Notes: generated by a model from the letters alone, not told the origin. Positions 14,128-22,270 are shown, counted from the first letter of the stretch. The stretch: DNA of 36,403 bases from Bradyrhizobium neotropicale (GCF_001641695.1 NZ_LSEF01000107.1:1-36403), one strand, 5' to 3'. Numbers and translations are program-made.

Positions 14128-15894
14128 TTACGTTGTGACCACCTCCCGCCCCAGCAGCCCTTCCTCGATCGCCTTGATCTGGAGCGCGAGGTATTTCGAG
14201 TTGATGCGGCACTGCGCGAGGCTGCCGGCGATGAACCAGAGCCCGGGCTGTTTCGTGCGCGCATACATGTTGCGCAGCTCGAAGCCGTCGCCAAAGCCCC
14301 AGACTGGGCCGACGCGGTCGGCCATGGCATCGCCGAACAGCTTTCGCACCAGATATTCCTGCGGCTTGTAGCCGGTCGAGAGCACGATGAGGTCGGCCGG
14401 AACGCTCGATCCATCCTTCATCCGCGCGCCTTCTGCCGTGAAGCCCTCGATGTCGGCGAACTGCGTCAGCTTGATCGCGCCCTCGACGATGAGGTTGGAG
14501 CAGCCGACGTTGAAATAATAGCCGCCGCCGCGGGTGAGGTATTTGAACTGCCAGCCGGTGCCGGCCTCGCCGAAATCGAGCTTGAAGCCGACGCGCCGCA
14601 GACCGTCCAGCAGCTCCTTGTCGAGCTCCTTGGACTGCTCCGTCAGCATCACATGGGTCTTCCTGGCGAGCGGCGTCGGCATCGAGGTCGCGATCAGATC
14701 GTTGTCCTCGAGCGTGCCCTCGTTATAGGTCGCATACGCAAGCTGCGCCGACGGCTCGATATTGGTCACCAGCGTCGGCGAGCGCTGCACCAGCGTGACC
14801 TCGGCGCCACTCGAGCAGAGGTCCTGCGCGATATCGTGGCCGCTGTTGCCGGTGCCGATGACGATGGCGCGCTTGCCTTTCCAGTTCTCGCCGTCGTCAT
14901 AGCGGCTCGAATGCAGCAATGTGCCCTTGAAATTCTCAAGGCTCGGAATGTCCGGCATGTTCGCGATGCCGCTGACGCCGGTCGCCATCACCACGTGGCG
15001 AGGATGCATGGTGCGCGTCGTGCCGTCGCGGCGGAGCGTGACGGTCCAGTGGCCCTTTGCGTCGTCGTAGGCGCCGCCCGCGAACTCGGTGCCGTTCCAG
15101 TAGTTCAGCTCCATGGCGTCGACGTAAGCCTCGAACCAGTTGGCGAGCTTGTCCTTGGGGATATAGACCGGCCAGTTCGGCGGGAACGGCAGGTAGGGCA
15201 GGTGATTGACCTGCACCTGGTTGTGCAAGGTGAGCGCGTGATAGCGCTTGCGCCAGTTGTCGCCGATGCGTGGCCAGCGATCGACGATCAGCGTGTCGAC
15301 CTTCAACTGCTTTAGCCGCGCCGCGATCGCGAGCCCGGCCTGGCCGCCGCCGACCACCAGCACGACCGGGTCGCGATCGGTGTAGTCGTTCGATGCCTTG
15401 CGCAAATCGAGCCAGTTCGGCCCGCGGAAATCGCGCGAATAGGCCTGGCCGCGCGGGCGCGTTGTGCCGAGCTGCTCTTCAAAGCCCTTCAGCTCGTCGA
15501 GGGCGGTGAGCAGCGTCCAGGCTTTCAGCCGGTCGCCATCAGCGGAATCAGGAACAAGCCGGACGATGCCGTTGCCGCGGCCGATCGCAGTTTCGAAATT
15601 GAAGATCGCTTCGATATTGTTGGTGCCGGCGCGCGTCACCCAGCGTGGCACCGCGCGATTGGGCGCGATCTTGAAATTGCCTGGCGCCACCTTGGGCACG
15701 AGCGCAGTCAGCTCGTGCGCGATCGCCTCGCGGCCGGCGATGGTCTGCAGGTTCCAGCTCAGCGCCAGCGCATCGCGCCAAAAACTGTCGACGAGGAAGA
15801 GGCGGTCCAGTGCGGCGCGATCGGGCTGGCCCAGCGCGCGCTCGAACTCGTCGAGCCAGGCCTGCGCGGAAATATCCTTCGTCCTGTCCAGCAT
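14128..15894 (-). CDS. Flavin monooxygenase with N-terminal NTF2-like domain
   Basis: A 588-aa FAD/NADPH enzyme of the FMO/Baeyer-Villiger group. Residues 1-140 resemble an NTF2/SnoaL-like domain. The FAD Rossmann motif is VVGGGQAGLAIAA (G182, G184, G187), the family fingerprint FKGTLLHSSRY is at 322-332, and the NADPH motif VIGTGNSG is at 345-352. It probably oxygenates a ketone, amine or sulfide; the substrate is unknown. GAGG is 6 nt before ATG at 15894, and codons further upstream do not resemble the family. A DUF2855 gene lies 149 bp upstream in the same direction, a possible functional partner. Confidence 0.9.
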   Translation of the reverse strand: MLDRTKDISAQAWLDEFERALGQPDRAALDRLFLVDSFWRDALALSWNLQTIAGREAIAHELTALVPKVAPGNFKIAPNRAVPRWVTRAGTNNIEAIFNFETAIGRGNGIVRLVPDSADGDRLKAWTLLTALDELKGFEEQLGTTRPRGQAYSRDFRGPNWLDLRKASNDYTDRDPVVLVVGGGQAGLAIAARLKQLKVDTLIVDRWPRIGDNWRKRYHALTLHNQVQVNHLPYLPFPPNWPVYIPKDKLANWFEAYVDAMELNYWNGTEFAGGAYDDAKGHWTVTLRRDGTTRTMHPRHVVMATGVSGIANMPDIPSLENFKGTLLHSSRYDDGENWKGKRAIVIGTGNSGHDIAQDLCSSGAEVTLVQRSPTLVTNIEPSAQLAYATYNEGTLEDNDLIATSMPTPLARKTHVMLTEQSKELDKELLDGLRRVGFKLDFGEAGTGWQFKYLTRGGGYYFNVGCSNLIVEGAIKLTQFADIEGFTAEGARMKDGSSVPADLIVLSTGYKPQEYLVRKLFGDAMADRVGPVWGFGDGFELRNMYARTKQPGLWFIAGSLAQCRINSKYLALQIKAIEEGLLGREVVTT

Positions 15895-16043
15895 GCGCGA
15901 CCTCGTGGCCGTCTTCGCGGCGTTTCCTCGATGATCCGGACCCGGAGGGCCGCGCAGCGCCAAGTGTGCAGCGGTTTTCCGAAAGATCATGCTCCAATAA
16001 GAGATGCCGAGGCTATCTGGTTTCGGTGGCGTCCAAAAGCCGG

Positions 16044-17129
16044 TTACCCGAGCAGCGAGAGCATGTGGCCCTGCTCAGGCGGAATACGACCCTTCAGCGT
16101 GTCGAGATAAACCTGCCGCACCGCCTCCGGTCCGCGGCTCTCGACCACGGCGAGACACCTCTCCAGCAGCGGCGCAAAGCCCGACCATGCCGCGCCAAAA
16201 CGCTGCTCGATGCCGCCCGGGCCCCATTCCTTGGCGCGCTTGCGGATCTGGTCGGGCGCGAAGAACCAGCGCGGCTTGGCGCCGGGCAGCACGCCCTCGT
16301 CGGCCTCGGTGGCGCGATGCGTCAATCCGACGCGCACCGAGCATTTCATCTCATCGCAGAAGTGATGGTGCAGCCCGGCGCGCAGCGCGCTGTTGCCGGC
16401 CATGTCGACGAAGGCGACCGGCGTACCCGACGGCAGTGACGTCACGCTGTCATAGGTGACGACTTCGTCATAACAGCCGAGCGAGCTGACGAATCCGATA
16501 TTGCCGGCCGAGGTCAGCCCGATCGCCTTGCGGCCGCGCGTGTGGAGGAGATGCGCAAGCCCGAATGCGGTCTTGCTCGAGGCACTCGAGAGCAGCACGG
16601 TCCGCGCGCCAAAATCGTCGTTCTCGGCAAGGAAGTCGTCGACCAGGAATGACAGCATGAAGAGCGGCCGCAGCAGCGCCTGGTAGTCGCCCTGCCGCCC
16701 GGCGTAAGCGGGATCGCCGGTCACGCGCGCATAGGCGTTGTAGACCGGCGCCACGCCTTGCCGGTGCGCGGCGCCATCGCGTAAGCCCCGCTTGCTGACG
16801 TCGGTCGCCTCGATCACGAGATGCGTCGCCATCGGGAAATACCCGAACAGCCGCTCGCCCACGGCGACGTTCGGATGGTTTGAGGCGATCACCTCGCCAA
16901 AGCCCCACACCGGGACGTTGCCGAAGCCGTTCGGCGCGGGAAACAGCTGCCAGTATTTCATCTCGTCGCCGAGCACTGCATAGGTGATGTTGTTGGCGGT
17001 GAAGGCGAAGCGGTCGACCTTCACGAGCAGTGCGTCCTGCGGGAGCGACTCGCCTGCAGGAAGCTCGGTTGCGATCGTCTTGCACGTTTCGAGATCGTCC
17101 CGCGCAACGATGAAGTCGGTGGCTGTCAT
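16044..17129 (-). CDS. DUF2855 family protein
   Basis: A 361-aa protein matching DUF2855. The fold suggested by sequence is like medium-chain dehydrogenase/quinone reductase proteins: an N-terminal GroES-like part (LLVKVDRFAFTANNITYAVLGD, FGNVPVWGFGEVI) and a central Rossmann-like segment (TVLLSSASSKTAFGLAHLL). No classic GxGxxG is visible and the function of the family is not established. It lies between alkA and the flavin monooxygenase on the same strand; spacing (95 and 149 bp) allows but does not prove one transcript. The pairing with an oxygenase suggests a role in oxidising a carbonyl compound, which is speculation. Confidence 0.82.
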   Translation of the reverse strand: MTATDFIVARDDLETCKTIATELPAGESLPQDALLVKVDRFAFTANNITYAVLGDEMKYWQLFPAPNGFGNVPVWGFGEVIASNHPNVAVGERLFGYFPMATHLVIEATDVSKRGLRDGAAHRQGVAPVYNAYARVTGDPAYAGRQGDYQALLRPLFMLSFLVDDFLAENDDFGARTVLLSSASSKTAFGLAHLLHTRGRKAIGLTSAGNIGFVSSLGCYDEVVTYDSVTSLPSGTPVAFVDMAGNSALRAGLHHHFCDEMKCSVRVGLTHRATEADEGVLPGAKPRWFFAPDQIRKRAKEWGPGGIEQRFGAAWSGFAPLLERCLAVVESRGPEAVRQVYLDTLKGRIPPEQGHMLSLLG

Positions 17130-17223
17130 GGTGTTTATCCCGGCTTTGGTTCGCGCCGGATCTCATCGGTCACTCGCGCTAGGTTTGCAACAGCAACATA
17201 GTTTTAAACGTTGTTCGGCCGCT

Positions 17224-17871
17224 TCAGGCCGTCAGCACGCCCTCGCGCTTCTTCACCGCGCGATAATAGCTCCACCACAGATGCGCGGCGGCACCGCGCA
17301 TGGGCCGCCAGGGTTCGGCGAGCGGAGCCATCTGCTTTTCCGTCGGCCGCGCCTTCAGCCCCAGCCCGATGCGAATGCCCTCCTGCACGGCGAGGTCGCC
17401 GGCCGGCCAGGCATCGCCATGGCCGAGGCAGAACAAGAGATAGACGTCCGCCGTCCACGGCCCGATGCCCGGCAGCGAGATCAGCGTGTGATGCGCGGCG
17501 TCGGCATCTTCTTCGGCGAGCACCTCGAGGTTCAGCCGCTGCGCGGTGATCTCGCGCGCCAGATGTTTCAACGTCTTGATCTTCGCAGCGGAGAGGCCAA
17601 GCCGCCCCAGCCGATCGGTGCGGGCGCGGCGCACGGCGTCATGGTCGAACGGATCGAAGGCGGCCGACAGCCGCCCCCAGATCGCCGAGGCGCTCGCGGT
17701 CGAGAGCTGTTGCCCGCAGACGATATGCGCAAGCCCCACAAAGCCCGGTTCGCGCCGCCGCAAGGCGGGCATGCCGGCGACCTCGAATACGGGTTTTAGG
17801 CGCGGGTCGCGTTTCACCAGCGTGCGTACGGCCTCTTCGAGGTCGGACTGGGTTTCGAGGTGGATGGTCAT
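17224..17871 (-). CDS. alkA: DNA-3-methyladenine glycosylase II
   Basis: A 215-aa HhH-GPD DNA glycosylase that removes alkylated purines in base-excision repair. The helix-hairpin-helix is at LISLPGIGPWTADVYL (about 130-145) and the catalytic Asp is D159 in WPAGDLAVQ. It lacks the N-terminal domain of E. coli AlkA, like many alphaproteobacterial members, and has no Ada fusion and no iron-sulfur cysteines. The start ATG at 17871 begins the homologous region; the frame upstream runs into a palindromic repeat. The substrate range within the family varies. Confidence 0.88.
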   Translation of the reverse strand: MTIHLETQSDLEEAVRTLVKRDPRLKPVFEVAGMPALRRREPGFVGLAHIVCGQQLSTASASAIWGRLSAAFDPFDHDAVRRARTDRLGRLGLSAAKIKTLKHLAREITAQRLNLEVLAEEDADAAHHTLISLPGIGPWTADVYLLFCLGHGDAWPAGDLAVQEGIRIGLGLKARPTEKQMAPLAEPWRPMRGAAAHLWWSYYRAVKKREGVLTA

Positions 17872-17896
17872 CGTGGTTCGGCAAACTCTCTGCGAC

Positions 17897-18083
17897 GTCA
17901 TGGCCGGGCTTGTCCCGGCCATCCACGTCTTTCCAACCGCACGTCATTGTTAGCATGAGTGACGGTCGTCGTATTCCTCCGCCACCTTGACATGGTCGCC
18001 ATGTGGCACCGAAGAACGTGGATGGCCGGGAAGTAGGCGAGCGGAAGCGACGCCGTCCTTCGGACGGCTATGCCCGGCCATGA
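17897..18083. repeat. Compound palindromic repeat between alkA and gluQ
   Basis: The left part is GTCATGGCCGGG, a short loop and CCCGGCCAT (17897-17922). The right part is GGATGGCCGGG (18020-18030), a spacer with a perfect hairpin GCCGTC-CTTCG-GACGGC (18052-18068), and GCCCGGCCATGAC (18071-18083). Left and right ends are inverted copies. It fills the space between the divergent alkA and gluQ genes and may contain or displace their promoters. Confidence 0.7.
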
Positions 18084-18096
18084 CGAGATCTGTCGT

Positions 18097-18981
18097 ATGT
18101 CGCCACCCGTTTTCCGATTCGCTCCGAGCCCGAACGGCTTCCTGCATCTTGGCCACGCCTATTCCGCGCTGCTCAACTTCGATCGAGCGCGCGAGACCGG
18201 CGGGCGGCTGTTGCTGCGGATCGAGGACATCGACGCGACGCGTTGCCGGCCCGAATACGAGACGGCGATCTACGACGACCTCGCCTGGCTTGGCATCGCC
18301 TGGGAGACGCCGGTACGGCGGCAGTCGGAGCATCTTGCCGATTACCGCGCCGCGCTGGAGAAGCTTGCCGCGCTCGGCCTGGTCTATCCCTCCTTCGAAA
18401 GCCGCGCCGAGATCGCAAGGCTCACAGCCGCGCGCGAGGCGGCCGGGTCCTGGCCGCGCGATCCCGACGGGGCGCCGCTTTATCCCGGCGCCGCGAAATC
18501 GCTACCTGCCGACGAGCGTGCTCGCCTCATCGCGGCCGGGGCGCCCTATGCCCTGCGGCTCGACATGGCTGCCTGCCGCCGCGTTGCCGGCCTGACCGGC
18601 GGCGAACTGACTTGGCGCGAACTGGGCGAGGGGCCGGACGGCGAGCGCAACCTCGTCGCGGCGCGGCCGGAAGCCTGGGGCGACGTGATCCTCGCCCGCA
18701 AGGAGACGCCAACGAGCTATCATCTGTCGGTGGTGGTCGATGATTCGCTCCAGGGCGCGAGCGAGGTGGTTCGGGGCCAGGACCTGTTTCACGCCACCTC
18801 GGTGCACCGGCTGCTGCAAACGCTACTCGACCTGCCGGAGCCCGCCTACCGCCACCACCGGCTGATTCGGGATGCTGAGGGGCGGAAGCTCTCGAAATCG
18901 ACCGGCTCGACCGGTTTGCGGGAGTTGCGCTCCGCTGGTGCCTCGCCCGCGGACGTCCGCCGGCTGGTGGGATTAGGTTAA
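18097..18981 (+). CDS. gluQ: Glutamyl-Q tRNA(Asp) synthetase
   Basis: A 294-aa GluRS paralogue that attaches glutamate to queuosine 34 of tRNA(Asp). It has the class I signatures HLGH (17-20, in FAPSPNGFLHLGHAYSA) and KLSKS (264-268), and lacks the anticodon-binding domain of full GluRS, as expected. The zinc-site cysteines of the E. coli enzyme (YPCFCTR region) are missing: here the sequence is YPSFESR. A start at 18070 would add nine residues encoded by the upstream repeat, so I chose 18097. Confidence 0.93.
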   Translation: MSPPVFRFAPSPNGFLHLGHAYSALLNFDRARETGGRLLLRIEDIDATRCRPEYETAIYDDLAWLGIAWETPVRRQSEHLADYRAALEKLAALGLVYPSFESRAEIARLTAAREAAGSWPRDPDGAPLYPGAAKSLPADERARLIAAGAPYALRLDMAACRRVAGLTGGELTWRELGEGPDGERNLVAARPEAWGDVILARKETPTSYHLSVVVDDSLQGASEVVRGQDLFHATSVHRLLQTLLDLPEPAYRHHRLIRDAEGRKLSKSTGSTGLRELRSAGASPADVRRLVGLG

Positions 18982-19058
18982 GTTTCTCTGGGGTTTAGCA
19001 AAAGGTCGCCGTGACTCGGAGTGTTCCTCCGTGCGATGCTCGCCTGACGGCCCGGGGG

Positions 19059-19077
19059 TTCGAAGGAATACTTCGAA
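19059..19077 (+). promoter_or_regulatory. Hairpin touching the kinase ribosome site
   Basis: TTCGAAG and CTTCGAA form a perfect 7-bp stem with a GAATA loop. The right arm ends in the AA of AAGGGG, the Shine-Dalgarno of the hybrid kinase (ATG 19086). It may affect translation or be a protein-binding palindrome. Confidence 0.4.
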
Positions 19078-19085
19078 GGGGATCT

Positions 19086-20342
19086 ATGGCGGCGAAAACG
19101 CGCGCATCGCGCACTACGCGGACGTCCAGGCGGCCGCCTCGGAAGCGGTCCGGGGCGGTTGGCGCGACGCGTAAACGCGCTGCTGCCGCAACGCCGGACG
19201 TGGTCCAGGCGGCGCTGGCCGCCTTCGCCCACGAGGTCCGCACACCCCTGACCGGAATTCTGGCGATCAGCGACCTGCTTGCGACCTCCGATCTCGGCGA
19301 GCGGGAGCGGCGCTGGGCCGATACCATCAAGGCCGGCGCCGAGCACCTGGCGAGCCTCGCCACCCTGTTCGTGGACGCGGCCAAGACCGGGAAGGGGGCA
19401 AACGCGCTGCGCCAGGACCTGTTCGACCTGCGGGCGCTGGCCCGCAGCATGGGTGATTCGCTCGCCGGGCGTGCCGCGGCCAAAGGACTTCAGGCCCAGG
19501 TCGAGATCTCCGGCAAGCTTTCCGGGCCGGTGGTCGGCGATCCCGTCCGCCTGCGCGCCGCCCTTGAGAACCTGATCGACAACGCCGTGAAGTTCACCGA
19601 CGAGGGCGGCGTCGCGCTCGCGGTCGTGCCCTGGCGTCCGCAGAAGGGCAGGGGCAAAACGAAGGACAAAGGCAGGGTCGGCGTCGCCTTTGCGGTGTCC
19701 GACAGCGGCATCGGCCTGACCATGGCCGAGATCAAGCGGCTGTTCCGCCCGTTCACCCAGGCCAATGTCACCATCGCCGCGCGTTTCGGCGGCGCCGGGC
19801 TCGGGCTGTCCTCGGTGAAGCAATTGGCGCGTGCGATGGGCGGTGACATCACGGTTGCGCCGCGGCGCAGCGGCGGCGCCACCTTCACGCTGACGGTGTC
19901 GCTGGATGCGTCGGGATCAGGCCCGTCCGGCGGGTGCGAAGATCCTGAGGCGGATGCGATGGCGGCTTTGCGCGTGCTCAGCGTCGAGGACAATCCGTTC
20001 GGCCGCGTCGTGCTCAACACCATCCTGACCGAGCTCGGCCATCATGCGGAGTTCATCGGGCGCGGCGAGGATGCGGTCGACCGGATTGCGCAGGGCGCCT
20101 TCGACGCGGTGCTGATGGACATGGTGCTGCCGGGCATCGATGGCATCGAGGCGATCAAGCGGATCCGCACCATGTCGCCGCCGCTCGCTCAAATCCCCAT
20201 CATCGGAGTGTCGGGCCGCGGCGAGGACGAGGCGGCCTCGCGCGAGGCCGGCGCCGACGCCTTCCTGATCAAGCCTGTGTCCCCGCGGGCTTTAGCGACT
20301 GCGCTGCTTGAAGCGAGACGCCGTGAGGAAGCCGCGACTTGA
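19086..20342 (+). CDS. Soluble hybrid histidine kinase
   Basis: A 418-aa cytoplasmic sensor kinase with its own receiver. Order: a very basic tail (1-33, mostly Lys, Arg, Ala, Thr, Ser), HisKA with H49 in FAHEVRTPLTGIL, HATPase with N166 (NLIDNAVKF), DSGIGL (205-210) and GGAGLGLSSV (235-244), then a receiver (about 295-415) with phosphoacceptor D345 and K396. There is no membrane helix and no PAS or GAF sensor, so its signal is unclear; it may act in a phosphorelay. AAGGGG precedes the ATG by 4 nt. Its last 74 bp are overlapped by the convergent YihY-family gene. Confidence 0.92.
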   Translation: MAAKTRASRTTRTSRRPPRKRSGAVGATRKRAAAATPDVVQAALAAFAHEVRTPLTGILAISDLLATSDLGERERRWADTIKAGAEHLASLATLFVDAAKTGKGANALRQDLFDLRALARSMGDSLAGRAAAKGLQAQVEISGKLSGPVVGDPVRLRAALENLIDNAVKFTDEGGVALAVVPWRPQKGRGKTKDKGRVGVAFAVSDSGIGLTMAEIKRLFRPFTQANVTIAARFGGAGLGLSSVKQLARAMGGDITVAPRRSGGATFTLTVSLDASGSGPSGGCEDPEADAMAALRVLSVEDNPFGRVVLNTILTELGHHAEFIGRGEDAVDRIAQGAFDAVLMDMVLPGIDGIEAIKRIRTMSPPLAQIPIIGVSGRGEDEAASREAGADAFLIKPVSPRALATALLEARRREEAAT

Positions 20343-21162
20343 TGATCGCGGCGTTGAGCTCGCCGCCGTAGACGAAGATCGCGGCTATGAAATACAAAAA
20401 CACCAGCGCGATGATCACCGAAGCGAGCCCCGCATACATGGTCACGTAGTTGTTGGCGAAGCGCGCCAGATATTGCCCGAACACGATGCCGGAGATCAGC
20501 GACGCCACCACGGTGAAGACGATGCCGGGCAGGATCTGCAGGAAGCCGCGCCGGCCTGCCGGCAGCCAGGCGTGCAGGATGAACAGCGCCACCACCAGCG
20601 CGCCGATGGTGATGCCATAGCGCAGCCAGGTGAGGATGCTCTCGTTGGACTCGACGAACAGCGGGATGTGTCGCCGCGCCGCCGCGATGAGGAGCGGGCC
20701 GAGCACGATCAGGAACGCCATGGCGAGCGCAGTGAAGGCCGCGACCAGCGTGTAGCCGATCGATTCCAGCCGCAGCCAGTACCAGCGCCGCATCTCCACC
20801 ACCGCGTAGGCGCGGTTGAGCGCGACCCGCAGCGCCTCCACGCCGTTCGAGGCGAAATAGACCGACAGCACCGCGCCGATGGTCAGTACGTCGGTGCGGG
20901 TGGTGGTCAGGACATCGTGGACGTCGCTGGAGATGGAATCTGCGACCTGCTTGGGCCAGACCTGCAGCATCAGCCCGGCGGCCTGGTCGGCGAGTTCCTT
21001 GGAGCCGAAGAAGCCGGCGAGCGAGGTCAGCACGATCAGGAACGGGAACAGCGCCATCAGCGTCGACAGCGCGATATGGCTCGCAATCGCCCAGCCGTCA
21101 TCGGCTAGGAACGTATAGAACGCATCCATCACGACGATATAGAGGTAGCGAACCGCCTTCAC
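20269..21162 (-). CDS. YihY/virulence factor BrkB family membrane protein
   Basis: A 297-aa inner-membrane protein with about six helices and the family's conserved segments: FLADDGWAIASHIALSTLMALFPFLI near the start, then SNGVEALRVALNRAY, and YAGLASVIIALVFLYFIAAIFVYGGELNAA near the end. The family was once mislabelled RNase BN; its true role, perhaps in envelope transport, is uncertain. The last 74 bp overlap the 3' end of the hybrid kinase gene on the other strand, so mRNAs from both genes would be complementary there. Confidence 0.9.
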   Translation of the reverse strand: MKAVRYLYIVVMDAFYTFLADDGWAIASHIALSTLMALFPFLIVLTSLAGFFGSKELADQAAGLMLQVWPKQVADSISSDVHDVLTTTRTDVLTIGAVLSVYFASNGVEALRVALNRAYAVVEMRRWYWLRLESIGYTLVAAFTALAMAFLIVLGPLLIAAARRHIPLFVESNESILTWLRYGITIGALVVALFILHAWLPAGRRGFLQILPGIVFTVVASLISGIVFGQYLARFANNYVTMYAGLASVIIALVFLYFIAAIFVYGGELNAAIIKSRLPHGVSLQAAQSLKPAGTQA

Positions 21163-21189
21163 GCGCCACCTACTTGGCTGATGCTGCTC

Positions 21190-21213
21190 CCTCTCCCCGC
21201 GCGGGGGGAGAGG
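21190..21213. repeat. Short GC-rich palindrome
   Basis: CCTCTCCCC and GGGGAGAGG form a perfect 9-bp stem with a 6-nt loop, just upstream of the YihY-family gene. This is a common type of intergenic repeat in related genomes. Confidence 0.6.
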
Positions 21214-21303
21214 CGAAGAAGGCTGGCAGTTGGCGTAGATCGGAAATCATCCTGCTACCATCTGATATTATGGACCTAAAAGCCAGATCGCGAAGCGCCC
21301 GTC

Positions 21304-21352
21304 GTCATTCCGGGGCGCGCTTCGCGGCCCCTGCGCCGCGCCCCGGAATGAC
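21304..21352. repeat. Palindromic repeat (GTCATTCCGGGG type)
   Basis: The arms GTCATTCCGGGGCGCG and CGCGCCCCGGAATGAC pair perfectly over 16 bp. It shares its outer arms with the repeat at 14018-14120 but lacks the inner part. It lies between the divergent YihY-family and HIG1-like genes. Confidence 0.85.
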
Positions 21353-21400
21353 AGGGTGGGGGAGATAGCGAAGCAGCCGGCACGGTGTTATCTACTCTCA

Positions 21401-21595
21401 ATGGCATCCCTTTTGAGTTCTTTCATTCTGCCGGTGGCAGCCGGCGCCGTGGCGGTGGTGCTGCTGCTCGGTCTCGTCAATATGATGCGCGGCGGCTCGC
21501 CCGACACCTCGCAGAAGCTGATGCGCTGGCGCGTGCTGCTTCAGTTCGTGGCGATCGTCGTCGCCATGCTCGCGGTCTGGGCGATGGGCCGCTAG
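21401..21595 (+). CDS. HIG1-domain-like twin-transmembrane protein
   Basis: A 64-aa protein with two hydrophobic helices (about 7-25 and 42-61) joined by the loop NMMRGGSPDTSQKLMRWRV. This is the pattern of the bacterial HIG1-like twin-transmembrane family. The RGG..xxSQ.LMRxRV loop is its conserved part. The eukaryotic relatives assist respiratory supercomplexes; the role of the bacterial version is not firmly known. It starts a plus-strand gene run into PduO and the electron-transfer flavoprotein genes. Confidence 0.85.
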   Translation: MASLLSSFILPVAAGAVAVVLLLGLVNMMRGGSPDTSQKLMRWRVLLQFVAIVVAMLAVWAMGR

Positions 21596-21617
21596 CGTAG
21601 ACAGCAACGAGGCAAAC

Positions 21618-22190
21618 ATGGTCGTGCTCAACCGCATCTACACCCGCACCGGTGACGACGGCACGACGGCGCTCGGCACTGGCGAGCGCCGGGCCAAATA
21701 TGATCTGCGCATCGAGGCCTATGGCACGGTCGACGAGACCAATGCCGCGATCGGCGTGGTGCGGCTCCACACCAAGGACGCGACCGATCTCGATGCGATG
21801 CTCGGCCGCATCCAGAACGATCTGTTCGATCTCGGCGCCGACCTCGCGGTGCCCGAGCGCGAAGGCAAGGCGGAAAGGTTGCGGGTAGTGGCAAGCCAGG
21901 TGGAGCGGCTCGAGCACGACATCGACGCGCTCAACGAAAACCTCGCGCCGCTGACCTCCTTCGTGCTGCCGGGCGGCACGCCGGCGGCTGCGCATCTCCA
22001 TGTTGCGCGCACGATATGCCGCAGGGCGGAACGGGTGATGGTGGAACTTGCGGCCAGACCAGGCGAGCCGGTCGGCGCGGCTGGCATCCAGTATATGAAC
22101 CGCCTGTCGGATTTCCTGTTTGTGGCGAGCCGCTTCGCAAATCATAATGGCGCAGGCGACGTGCTGTGGGTTCCGGGCCAGAACCGCTGA
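21618..22190 (+). CDS. pduO: PduO-type cob(I)alamin adenosyltransferase
   Basis: A 190-aa ATP:cob(I)alamin adenosyltransferase, making adenosylcobalamin for enzymes such as methylmalonyl-CoA mutase. Family motifs are clear: the N-terminal ATP-binding segment YTRTGDDGTTALGTGERR, DLRIEAYGTVDETNAAIG, the helix RTICRRAERVMVEL, and YMNRLSDFLFVASR. GAGG is 5 nt before the ATG. It starts 22 bp after the HIG1-like gene and probably shares its transcript. Confidence 0.93.
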   Translation: MVVLNRIYTRTGDDGTTALGTGERRAKYDLRIEAYGTVDETNAAIGVVRLHTKDATDLDAMLGRIQNDLFDLGADLAVPEREGKAERLRVVASQVERLEHDIDALNENLAPLTSFVLPGGTPAAAHLHVARTICRRAERVMVELAARPGEPVGAAGIQYMNRLSDFLFVASRFANHNGAGDVLWVPGQNR

Positions 22191-22216
22191 CCCATTGGGA
22201 GGGCAGTGTTCGGGCC

Positions 22217-22231
22217 GGCCAAAATTTGGCC
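22217..22231. promoter_or_regulatory. Inverted repeat upstream of the etfB promoter
   Basis: GGCCAAA and TTTGGCC flank a single A. The loop is too small for a hairpin, so a protein-binding site is more likely. It ends 10 bp before the TTGACC box, a position suited to an activator or repressor. Confidence 0.4.
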
Positions 22232-22241
22232 CCTTCGCGCG

Positions 22242-22270
22242 TTGACCGGGCCGGATCAGGCCTTTAGGTT
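22242..22270 (+). promoter_or_regulatory. Promoter-like sequence for etfBA
   Basis: TTGACC (22242-22247) and TAGGTT (22265-22270) are 17 bp apart. The -35 match is good and the -10 weak, as often in alphaproteobacterial promoters. It lies about 50 bp before the etfB ATG. Confidence 0.45.

Noticed and set aside
13777..15315. A 512-codon plus-strand open frame opposite the flavin monooxygenase
   Set aside because: It is antisense to a clear enzyme gene with all motifs. Its composition (Arg, Ala, His and Asp rich) is typical of shadow frames in GC-rich DNA, and it begins inside the Bug receptor gene.
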